64,000 nucleotides of DNA from Microbulbifer bruguierae. GTDB lineage: Bacteria; Pseudomonadota; Gammaproteobacteria; Pseudomonadales; Cellvibrionaceae. The notes under the pieces are model-generated. The model did no database searches and was not told the DNA's origin. It saw nothing but the letters and a program-made list of their open reading frames with translations. The stretch is taken from NCBI RefSeq assembly GCF_029869925.1, contig NZ_CP118605.1, forward strand, positions 4,244,001 to 4,308,000, written 5' to 3'. Below, piece after piece: positions 1-7,763 of the stretch. The position numbers and the translations under genes were made by a program. Each line of letters begins with the position of its first letter. Positions within the stretch are counted from its first letter, which is position 1.

Positions 1-1
1 T

Positions 2-514
2 ACTCCGGAAAGAACGGAAGCATTTAATGATGCACTACAGATTCTGAATCATTTTAGGTCCGTTGCTTCCCTGCAAAATATGCAAACGGAGATCTATGTT
101 GGCTGGATAACGGAAGCCGAAGGGATCAGTCTTGCCAGTGCGGTGGATCGAGTTTTGGTGCATTTCTATCGTCAAAATGATACGGATATCATTAATTATG
201 GTCTTGAAAGGCTCCAGTACCTTGGTTCTGGGGCTTCCCCGGTTAAAGTGGCACCAATCTTCTCCAATGAAGGCCCGGATAACACAGGTGATCCAACGGC
301 ATACTTTATGGGTCCCTGGCTGGAAGACCATTCCATGGATCAACCGTATAAATCCTGGATGACTGGTTATCAACAGCTGACTGGTGACTGGAAGCAGAAT
401 GTAGAGGTAATGGGGGGGACATGGTTCCTTTATAACTACTTTGCAGATATCCAGAACTTTGATCAGAATACTATTCTCTCCCAGCCACAGAAGAACAGTG
501 CGTGTGCGGGATAA
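2..514 (+). CDS. C-terminal part of an unrecognised protein
   Basis: The reading frame is already open at base 2 and runs to the stop at 514, so only the last 170 or so residues are here. The text contains a segment of the type VDRVLVHFYR followed by a short strand and APIFSNEGP, and aromatic-rich stretches (MGPWLED, GTWFLYNYFAD). This pattern suggests the last strands of a TIM-barrel-like secreted glycan-active or glycan-binding protein, but I cannot name a family. The hexosaminidase starts 47 bases downstream on the same strand, so the two are probably co-transcribed. The functional idea is inference from that neighbour only. Confidence 0.6.
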   Translation, partial: TPERTEAFNDALQILNHFRSVASLQNMQTEIYVGWITEAEGISLASAVDRVLVHFYRQNDTDIINYGLERLQYLGSGASPVKVAPIFSNEGPDNTGDPTAYFMGPWLEDHSMDQPYKSWMTGYQQLTGDWKQNVEVMGGTWFLYNYFADIQNFDQNTILSQPQKNSACAG

Positions 515-560
515 GCTGGACGGTAAGTGCCTGTCAGGGCATGGAAGTAGGTTGAAATAA

Positions 561-3107
561 GTGATGATTATAAATAAGGCGAAATTTATATTTTCCCTGC
601 TGATTTTGGTCGGAACCTCGAAGCTGTGTCTGGCGACAGACTATGAGACTTTGGCGGCTGATGCCAAGATACGTTTTGGTGTCGTTAGCAACTTCTCAGA
701 GAGCGGAAAGTTCAGGTCATTTCTTGAAATAGAGAATGGCTCTGATGTGTCAATACCAAAAGGGAAAAGCGATTGGTCGATATATTTTCACTTCGTCAGG
801 ACGATAACGGATGTGGAAAGCGATGAGGTAGACCTTGAAAATATTCAAGGTGATCTTTATCGATTGACCCCTCGCGAGAATTTCTCAGGAGTTGATCGCG
901 GAGATAAGTATCGGGTTTTTTACCAGTCTGTCGGGCACATCGCCAGTTATGCGTATTTTATGCCTAACGTGTTCATTGTTGGTGAATCCGGGAACCCGTT
1001 TGTCTTCAAGAATACCGCAACGGAAGAATATAGCCAGTATACCTACCCGATCGAGAAACCAGAGCAGTATCTCAGGTTTGATCAGGATCAATATCACTTG
1101 GTAACCCCTGAGCGGCGATATGAAGCAGCATATAATGCCGAGCTTGATCCGAACGTAATTTCGATTATTCCTACTCCACGGGAAATGTATACCAGTAGAG
1201 GTCAAATCGACCTTACCGGGGAATGGAGTATTCGACAGGCGGGTGGTTTACAGTTTGAATCGGAATACCTGCAGAAGCAGCTCAATTTCAGTGGTGTAAC
1301 GGTTGAGATAACTGATTCCAAAGAGGCCGAGAAAACGATCAGCCTTGTGGTGTCTGATACTGTAACCGACAGTGAGTCCTACGAACTGGATATAAAGAGC
1401 GATCGGATAACCATTGTCGGCGGATCGAGGGCGGGTGTTTTCTACGGAGTACAAAGCCTGCTCAGTCTGGTTCCGGCAGAGAACCCTCAGGGGTTGGTAA
1501 AGATTCCCGCCGTGCGCGTATTTGATGCCCCACGCTATAAGTGGCGCGGCATGCACTACGATATCGCGAGAAATTTTCATGGCAAATCCGCAATTTTAAG
1601 GCTTATAGAGCAAATGGGGCGCTACAAGCTGAATCGCCTCCACCTGCACTTAACCGATGATGAAGGATGGCGTATTGAGATCCCTGGATTGCCGGAATTG
1701 ACCGACATTGGGGCTTCCCGTTGCTTTGACTTGTCGGAGCAGCATTGCCTGTTGACGCAGCTTGGCACCGGACCCTATGGCGGCAATTCGGGAAGTGGTT
1801 CCCTTTCCCGGGAAGATTACATAGAAATTCTGAGATTTGCCAAAAACAGGAATATTCAGGTGATCCCGGAAATCGATATGCCGGGTCATGCTCGGGCAGC
1901 GACAGTGGCAATGAATGCGCGTTATCAACGCTTTCTCAGCAAGGGCGACAAGCGTGGTGCTGAAGAATATCTGTTAAGCGACCCGCAGGATAGGTCGGAA
2001 TATACCTCGGTACAAAACTATACCGATAATGCGATCAATGTTTGTATGGACTCGACATACCGCTTTGTGAATAAGGTTGTCTATGAAATACAGAGAATGC
2101 ATCGCGATGCGGGTGCTGCTTTAGATATCCTGCATATGGGCGGAGATGAGGTTGGCAAAGGTGCCTGGGCCAAGTCGCCGGTTTGCCAACAACTGTTTGA
2201 TAAGCGTGATTCTCAGGTGGTCGGTGTCGATGACCTCAAGGCATATTTCGTCAGTAAGGTTTCTGCGATCGCTGATAGGCGCGGTATTTCCATCATGGGC
2301 TGGGAAGATGGCCTCATGTACGATAAAAATACCCCTTTTCCGAAATCATTGATCTCCGGAGATCGTGTTATCGCGAATGCTTGGGACAATATCTGGGAAT
2401 ACGGCGTGTCTGATCGGGCCTATATTCTTGCCAATGCCGGATATGACGTTGTACTTTCATCCGCCACCCATTTGTATTTTGACCATCCTTACGAGACGAA
2501 TCCGCACAACCGGGGTTACCACTGGGCCACACGTTATACCGATATTGAGAAAGTGTTTTCTTTTATGCCGGATGATCTCTATGCAAATGCAGATCGTACT
2601 CTTGGTGGCCGGAACGTTGAAAATCTAGATGATCTTGCCAATAAAGTGCATGAAAAACTGATTGCACCGGAGCGAATTCTGGGGATACAGGGGCAGCTCT
2701 GGACAGAAACCATACGTACCGAACATCAGGTTGAAGAAATGATTTTCCCGCGATTGATTGCACTTGCTGAGCGCGCATGGCATGAGGCTGCGTGGGAAAG
2801 TAAGGGACCGAAAGGTGAATCCTACGCGGGAGACTGGTCGAGTTTCCTGTCTTCCCTGGTTGTCAAGGATCTCCCGAAACTGGATCAGCGAGATGTTCAT
2901 TTTTATGTGCCTCCGCCTGGTTTGAAGCTATTCGGTAATCGCGTGTTTCCGAAAAGTGTCATTCCGGGTCTGAAGATTGAATTCAGTCTCGATGAGGGGG
3001 AAACTTGGCAGATGTACAGTGAGCAGTTTGTCGAGCCAACCAAACAGTTAAGGTTCCGCGCTCGTCTGGGGGGACAGGTAAGTCGCCCCGTAGGGATGAC
3101 GTTGTGA
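561..3107 (+). CDS. GH20 beta-N-acetylhexosaminidase (chitobiase type), exported
   Basis: It removes terminal N-acetylglucosamine from chitooligosaccharides or other beta-HexNAc glycans. An N-terminal signal peptide of about 25 residues (hydrophobic FSLLILVG) suggests the periplasm or cell surface. Domain order fits bacterial chitobiases: a CHB/HEX N-terminal sandwich (about 25-170), a GH20b domain (about 185-320), the GH20 barrel (about 325-770) and a C-terminal sandwich. The substrate-assisted catalytic pair is visible as D529-E530 in HMGGDEVG. Other barrel marks are LHLHLTDDEGWR and EIDMPGHARA. The 848-residue length is normal for chitobiases. Start is ambiguous: GTG at 561 or the adjacent ATG at 564. 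The nearby AraC-type regulator could control it. Confidence 0.93.
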   Translation: MMIINKAKFIFSLLILVGTSKLCLATDYETLAADAKIRFGVVSNFSESGKFRSFLEIENGSDVSIPKGKSDWSIYFHFVRTITDVESDEVDLENIQGDLYRLTPRENFSGVDRGDKYRVFYQSVGHIASYAYFMPNVFIVGESGNPFVFKNTATEEYSQYTYPIEKPEQYLRFDQDQYHLVTPERRYEAAYNAELDPNVISIIPTPREMYTSRGQIDLTGEWSIRQAGGLQFESEYLQKQLNFSGVTVEITDSKEAEKTISLVVSDTVTDSESYELDIKSDRITIVGGSRAGVFYGVQSLLSLVPAENPQGLVKIPAVRVFDAPRYKWRGMHYDIARNFHGKSAILRLIEQMGRYKLNRLHLHLTDDEGWRIEIPGLPELTDIGASRCFDLSEQHCLLTQLGTGPYGGNSGSGSLSREDYIEILRFAKNRNIQVIPEIDMPGHARAATVAMNARYQRFLSKGDKRGAEEYLLSDPQDRSEYTSVQNYTDNAINVCMDSTYRFVNKVVYEIQRMHRDAGAALDILHMGGDEVGKGAWAKSPVCQQLFDKRDSQVVGVDDLKAYFVSKVSAIADRRGISIMGWEDGLMYDKNTPFPKSLISGDRVIANAWDNIWEYGVSDRAYILANAGYDVVLSSATHLYFDHPYETNPHNRGYHWATRYTDIEKVFSFMPDDLYANADRTLGGRNVENLDDLANKVHEKLIAPERILGIQGQLWTETIRTEHQVEEMIFPRLIALAERAWHEAAWESKGPKGESYAGDWSSFLSSLVVKDLPKLDQRDVHFYVPPPGLKLFGNRVFPKSVIPGLKIEFSLDEGETWQMYSEQFVEPTKQLRFRARLGGQVSRPVGMTL

Positions 3108-3168
3108 AACGATCAGCTTCGCCCGGACCGAATGTTCCTCGGATTAGAGAGTTTTTGAAGGTTTGAGT

Positions 3169-4734
3169 ATGAGCTTGGCGGAGATGGCGCATTTAGCCCA
3201 ACAGCAGTTAGTCGAACAACGGGATCAGGAGGCGTACCAGACACTGGCAACCCTTCTTAAGTGCGATCCTTCCAATGCCAATGCTTATTACCTGTTAAGC
3301 CATATTGCGCACAAATTTCGGAATTATTCCAAGGAGGTGGAGTTGCTGTCGCAGGCACTCCGCCTGGAGCCCGATAGCCTGCGCTATAAAGTCTTTTTGG
3401 CGAGGGCAATGGCATTTTACGGCGATGGCAACCGGGCCAAATCCGCACTCGATCAGATAGACCTGAGCCTGATCGAAGACGTCGATTTAGTGGATGCGGT
3501 AGCAACGACGTATAACCGACTGTATCTGTACACTGAGGCCTGTCGAGGTTACGAGAAACTGGTGGGAATGAAGGGCATAAGTGCCTCTTCATGGTTCAAT
3601 CTGGGAATCTGCTACAAATACGTAGGAAAATTTTCAAAATCCAGGGAGGCGCTCCTGCAGGCGATCGCTCTGCAGCCGAATTACTATAAAGCCCAGGCAG
3701 CACTTTCATCCCTTGGCGGTTGTGATGCCGATGACGCTCGTATCAGGGCGTTGCGCGAACTGCTTGAGCAAGCTCCGGGCAATGACTCCAGACTCCATAT
3801 TGGACATGCTCTGGCGAGGGAGCTTGAAAGGGCAGGACACTACAGTGAATCCATCGATGTCCTGAACAAGGCCAAATCGCCGGAGAAAGTCCGGCTCAGT
3901 TATGCTTTTTCCTCTGACCAGTCTGTTTTTGCCAAAGTTCACCAGAATCTGGTTGCGATAAAATCCCCCTCTAATCACAAGGTTCAGACAGTAAAAGATA
4001 TCTTTATCGTAGGAATGCCTCGAACCGGAACCACATTACTTGACCGTATCCTGTCAGGTCTTGCTGGCGTTGTTTCCGGTGGTGAGCTGTACAACTTCAA
4101 TATGGCATTTAAAAAAGTCATGAACCTGAATGGCCGAGAGTTTGCTTCCCCCACTGATCTGGAGATAAACAATGCGTCTAAATTCAAGCAGATTGGAGAT
4201 CTGTATGAGGAGACGACAGCTTACCTGAGAACAGGGAAGGTTCTTACCAATAAGCTGCCCGTAAATTTTTTGTACGCCCAACAGATAATGGAGTCTCTGC
4301 CCGATTCGATTATTATCTGCCTTGACAGGCATCCTCTGGATACGATTGTGGGCAACTTTCGCCAGCTATTCAGCTTTGATGACGCCGCGTACCGATATAC
4401 GCTTGATCTGCAAGATATCGCAAAATATTACCTGTCGTTTAAACAGTTAACTGAATGTCTTGCAGATGTTTACCGTAAGCGGTTTTACGTCCTGAACTAC
4501 GAGATGCTGGTGTCAAGCCCGGAAACAGAGGTCAGGAAGCTGCTCAGTTTCTGTGGGCTCCCTTGGGAACCGGGTTGCCTGAATATTGAAGCGAACCATA
4601 CCCCGGTTGCCACGGCAAGCTCTGTTCAGGTGAGGGAGGGGATTCACTCCAAATCCATAGGACAATGGCGCAGATATCAAGGCTGCTTGTCAGAAGCCGC
4701 AGCGATTCTGTTGGATGGCCGTATTTCTCTCTGA
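3169..4734 (+). CDS. TPR-repeat sulfotransferase
   Basis: The N-terminal half (about residues 1-190) consists of tetratricopeptide repeats, with the A/Y/L spacing of segments such as ANAYYLLSHIAHK and ASSWFNLGICYKYVGK. The C-terminal half is a Sulfotransfer_3-type domain. Its 5'-phosphosulfate-binding loop, VGMPRTGTTLLD, begins near residue 282 (P284 to T289), and a later CLDRHPLDTIVGNF segment fits the 3'-phosphate-binding strand. The predicted reaction is PAPS-dependent sulfation of a glycan, lipid or protein; the substrate is unknown. ATG 3169 is preferred over TTG 3163 because GAAGG sits about 7 bases upstream. It follows the hexosaminidase by 61 bases and may share its transcript. Confidence 0.85.
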   Translation: MSLAEMAHLAQQQLVEQRDQEAYQTLATLLKCDPSNANAYYLLSHIAHKFRNYSKEVELLSQALRLEPDSLRYKVFLARAMAFYGDGNRAKSALDQIDLSLIEDVDLVDAVATTYNRLYLYTEACRGYEKLVGMKGISASSWFNLGICYKYVGKFSKSREALLQAIALQPNYYKAQAALSSLGGCDADDARIRALRELLEQAPGNDSRLHIGHALARELERAGHYSESIDVLNKAKSPEKVRLSYAFSSDQSVFAKVHQNLVAIKSPSNHKVQTVKDIFIVGMPRTGTTLLDRILSGLAGVVSGGELYNFNMAFKKVMNLNGREFASPTDLEINNASKFKQIGDLYEETTAYLRTGKVLTNKLPVNFLYAQQIMESLPDSIIICLDRHPLDTIVGNFRQLFSFDDAAYRYTLDLQDIAKYYLSFKQLTECLADVYRKRFYVLNYEMLVSSPETEVRKLLSFCGLPWEPGCLNIEANHTPVATASSVQVREGIHSKSIGQWRRYQGCLSEAAAILLDGRISL

Positions 4735-4782
4735 AGCTTTTACGTCGGCATTAAGCCGTATCTAATCTTAAGAGCTAACTCT

Positions 4783-4820
4783 ACGGGGAAATTTCACTTT
4801 GAAATTGCCCCGTCTCTTTC
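4783..4820. terminator. Bidirectional terminator between convergent genes
   Basis: A strong hairpin with arms ACGGGG...CCCCGT, extended by AAATTTC/GAAATT, lies in the 97-base gap between the converging sulfotransferase and araC-like genes. It is followed by a T-rich stretch on the plus strand, so it can end both transcripts. Confidence 0.7.
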
Positions 4821-4831
4821 TGTGAGGACCG

Positions 4832-5956
4832 CTAACTTAAGCTTTTCTTTCGGAATTCCGTGGGTGACTCCCCCGTGAGGCGTTTGAAAAACCGCTGGAA
4901 GGAGGATTTACTGTTAAAACCGGATTCCAGCAGGATTTCCATGACCGACATATCCAGGTGATTTTCGTCACTCAGATAGCGCTTTGCCTCCTCCACTCGA
5001 TAGGAATTGATGAACTCAAAGAAGTTTGTGCCAAAGGCCCTGTTGATGGCAAAGGATACATCCCGGTAGGGGAGACCAATCTTTTCCGAGAACTGTTCAA
5101 CGTTGATGTTGGGCTGTAAGTACAGCTTTTCCTCTTTGATTCCCCGCATGATCTTGGCAACCAGGCTCGCAATTTTTTCACTGGGGTTGAGGGGCTGATC
5201 TTGTTTCTCCTCGGTCTTGGCCGCGGTAAGTTTTGGAGACAAAGCCACACTGTAGAAAAAGATACCAATAAGCAGAATAAAGTTGATGTAGTTGTCCGTG
5301 ACTCCGTAAGGCAATCTGTACATGACGGCGAGAAAGCTGAGCGTCAGGGACCAGAGCGCGGACGCTATATAGGCGCCTGTCAGTAAATAGAGCCAGATAA
5401 TAGGTTCGAGATTTACTGAAGAGTTTTGAGTGAATACCACTTTTTGATAACGCCAGACGACCCATAGTGCGTAAGCGAAATAAGCGAAAGGTACAACCTT
5501 GATAAACCACAAGCTGTAGTCGATAGCGCGATAGGTAGGGTTGTCGAGACCAAAGGTGTCGAGCCTCAAAAGATTCAGGTCGATGCCAAAATATACGATA
5601 ACAGCTGCAATGATCGCAGCGGGTATCAAATGCAGCCAGTGATATCGTTGCAGTCGAAAATTGTCATCTGTAATACTGCTGACGTAGAGCATCAAACTCG
5701 GGCCTTTCAACAGGGCTGCGACAGTATATAAGTAAGGTGTGGCGGTCAGGATAGCTTCGCTTTTCGGAATGTATTCGTTCCAAATCAGCAGAATGCCAAT
5801 ATCGAAAATGGCAATGCACAGGAAGAATACAGCCAGCAGATATTTGGAAAGATGATTTTTTGTTGTGTAGAGTGGCTGGGATATGGCCAGGACGATGCTT
5901 AGGCCTATAGATAGAATAAGAATTACATCGTTAATATTAAAGTAGGTTTCGGTCAT
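4832..5956 (-). CDS. AraC-family regulator with a membrane-spanning N-terminus
   Basis: The first about 240 residues contain roughly seven hydrophobic helices (for example VILILSIGLSIVLAIS and LLAVFFLCIAIFDIGILLIW). The last about 100 residues are an AraC/XylS helix-turn-helix domain with SVMEILLESGFNSKSSFQRFFKRLTG, where the second HTH and the PxxFR-type end are clear. This design couples a membrane sensor directly to DNA binding. In marine polysaccharide degraders such regulators often sit beside glycan loci, so control of the neighbouring hexosaminidase genes is plausible but inferred. ATG 5956 was chosen. The frame stays open to a GTG at 6007, but neither start has a convincing ribosome-binding site. 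Confidence 0.85.
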   Translation of the reverse strand: MTETYFNINDVILILSIGLSIVLAISQPLYTTKNHLSKYLLAVFFLCIAIFDIGILLIWNEYIPKSEAILTATPYLYTVAALLKGPSLMLYVSSITDDNFRLQRYHWLHLIPAAIIAAVIVYFGIDLNLLRLDTFGLDNPTYRAIDYSLWFIKVVPFAYFAYALWVVWRYQKVVFTQNSSVNLEPIIWLYLLTGAYIASALWSLTLSFLAVMYRLPYGVTDNYINFILLIGIFFYSVALSPKLTAAKTEEKQDQPLNPSEKIASLVAKIMRGIKEEKLYLQPNINVEQFSEKIGLPYRDVSFAINRAFGTNFFEFINSYRVEEAKRYLSDENHLDMSVMEILLESGFNSKSSFQRFFKRLTGESPTEFRKKSLS

Positions 5957-6237
5957 TACTATGGTGGTCGTCAACGTATTATTTGGCGCAAAGTATACCA
6001 GTGGCACTCCTGATGAGCATCAATCGGACTTGTCGGTTATCCAGAGCCCGTTGGCGGTCCGCGCGGTATGGCGAGGAGCACTTTGCGTACTGCAAATCGC
6101 CGGAAATTCTGATACTTTAGCGGCCAGTTTCATTGAGTGCCCTCAAGCCCTCGATCATTAGACGACTGGCGGGTCCGCCATCAAACTGTTGGCCACAGCC
6201 GACATGTTTTCCAGACTTGAGTGTTTACCGCTTGCCT

Positions 6238-7449
6238 ATGAGTGACTCTTCCTCCAGCTTTTTACCCGGAACTGTAGATGTACTTGTGATTGGCGCTGGC
6301 GCCGCTGGCTTGATGTGTGCTTCGGTGGCGGGTAAGCGCGGACGCAGTGTGCTGGTATTGGATCACGCCAATAAGGTCGGCAAGAAAATTTTGATGTCCG
6401 GTGGTGGGCGCTGCAACTTCACCAATCTGTATACATCGCCGGATAACTTCTACGGCGTAAATCCCCATTTCTGTAAATCCGCCCTGGCACGCTATACCCA
6501 GTGGGACTTTATCGCGCTGGTGGAAAAGCACGGTATCCCCTACCACGAGAAAACCCTCGGCCAGCTGTTCTGTGACAACAGCTCCCGGGATGTTGTCGAC
6601 CTCTTGCTGTCGGAGTGTCGCGAAGCCAGGGCCCAGGTCCGCACTCGTTGTGAAATTCAGCGTATCGAACCTCTGCAGGTCAAAGGTTTTGAGGTGCACA
6701 CTTCATTGGGAAGGGTGGTGTGCGAATCCCTGGTCATCGCCACCGGCGGCCTGTCGATCCCGACGATGGGTGCCACCGGTTTTGGTTATGAAATTGCGCG
6801 GCAGTTCGGCCACAATATCATTCCCACACGTGCCGCGCTGGTTCCCTTTACCCTGAATAAACGCGCACTTGCTCGGCAGCAGGAATTGCCGGGCACCTCC
6901 CTGGCGGTCAATGCCAGTTGTGCGCTGGGGCATTTTCATGAGCAGATGCTGTTTACCCACAAAGGATTGAGTGGTCCGGCCGTGTTGCAGATTTCCAGTC
7001 ACTGGAAAGAGGGGATGCCGGTTACGTTTGACCTGGCTCCTGGGCTGAATTTATCCGGGTGGCTTACCGAGCAGCGTGGCAAGAAGCAGGAGAGCTTTCT
7101 GCATACGGTACTGGCGGAGCTGTGGAGCAAAAAGCTGGTTCAGTTCTTGCTGCAAAGAAATGCTCTGCAAAGCAAGCCGTTGAAGCAGTATGGGGATGGT
7201 GAATTGCGGGACCTGGGTGAAAAACTACAGACCTGGACGCTGATTCCGGAAGGTACAGAAGGTTATCGTACCGCAGAGGTTACATTGGGCGGGGTGAATA
7301 CCGATGAAGTTTCGTCGCGTAGTATGGAAAGTATGAAACAGCCGGGCCTGTATTTTATTGGTGAAGTACTGGATGTCACCGGCTGGCTTGGTGGTTTCAA
7401 TTTCCAGTGGGCCTGGGCGTCTGCGCATGCCGCAGGAGGGGAGGTTTAA
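6238..7449 (+). CDS. HI0933/YhiN-type FAD-dependent oxidoreductase
   Basis: A 403-residue flavoprotein of the HI0933/YhiN family (BaiN-like). The Rossmann dinucleotide motif GAGAAG is at residues 19-24. It is followed by the family signatures GKKILMSGGGRCNFTN, FCDNSSRDVV and the C-terminal GEVLDVTGWLGGFNFQ. Members are soluble, bind FAD, and their physiological substrate is mostly unsettled. ATG 6238 gives the conserved N-terminus just before the FAD strand. The open frame upstream to 6133 looks unrelated to the family. The small gene at 7454 begins 4 bases after this stop, so the two are probably translated together. Confidence 0.9.
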   Translation: MSDSSSSFLPGTVDVLVIGAGAAGLMCASVAGKRGRSVLVLDHANKVGKKILMSGGGRCNFTNLYTSPDNFYGVNPHFCKSALARYTQWDFIALVEKHGIPYHEKTLGQLFCDNSSRDVVDLLLSECREARAQVRTRCEIQRIEPLQVKGFEVHTSLGRVVCESLVIATGGLSIPTMGATGFGYEIARQFGHNIIPTRAALVPFTLNKRALARQQELPGTSLAVNASCALGHFHEQMLFTHKGLSGPAVLQISSHWKEGMPVTFDLAPGLNLSGWLTEQRGKKQESFLHTVLAELWSKKLVQFLLQRNALQSKPLKQYGDGELRDLGEKLQTWTLIPEGTEGYRTAEVTLGGVNTDEVSSRSMESMKQPGLYFIGEVLDVTGWLGGFNFQWAWASAHAAGGEV

Positions 7450-7453
7450 TACG

Positions 7454-7639
7454 ATGGGCAACGTACTGCCATTTAAACGCAAAACTGCTTGGGAAAAGCA
7501 CAAAGGCAGCAGTCTGTGTCGCGACGGCTTCCACAAATGGAAAGTGGTTACCGAGCGCAAGTTTGATGTGAAGCAGGGAAAGCTGGTAACCGAGTACTGT
7601 TGCCAGCGCTGTGGGAAAACCAAGACCGAACTTTTGTAA
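7454..7639 (+). CDS. Small conserved zinc-ribbon-like protein
   Basis: This 61-residue protein starts with ATG 7454. Its GAGG ribosome-binding site lies in the last codons of the flavoprotein gene, indicating translational coupling. It is basic at the N-terminus (PFKRKTAWEKHKG) and has a cysteine/histidine pair (LCRDGFH) and a C-terminal YCCQRCGKTK cluster, together able to bind a metal such as zinc. Similar short proteins occur in many gammaproteobacteria without a known role. The high density of conserved-looking residues and the good start support a real gene. Confidence 0.75.
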   Translation: MGNVLPFKRKTAWEKHKGSSLCRDGFHKWKVVTERKFDVKQGKLVTEYCCQRCGKTKTELL

Positions 7640-7648
7640 GCTACCGCC

Positions 7649-7741
7649 ATGCCGGCGCAGGCCGGCATCCAGGTTGATGGCACAGTGGCTTGCTGTGCCT
7701 CCTGGTGCTGGATCCCGGATCGAGTCCGGGATGACGGTCAT
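7649..7741. repeat. REP-like palindromic intergenic repeat
   Basis: Two inverted elements lie in the gap between converging genes: ATGCCGGC...GCCGGCAT at 7649-7668, and a GGATCCCGGA...TCCGGGATGACGG hairpin at about 7711-7735. This wording is typical of a dispersed extragenic repeat seen in many proteobacterial genomes. It may also act as a weak bidirectional terminator for the flavoprotein and peptidase transcripts. Confidence 0.6.
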
Positions 7742-7763
7742 TTTATCGAGAAAATAGCAGCAC

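Noticed and set aside
6133..6237. Upstream extension of the YhiN-type flavoprotein
   Set aside because: The 35 extra residues are rich in Pro, Cys and Arg and do not resemble the family. ATG 6238 places the FAD strand at the usual distance.
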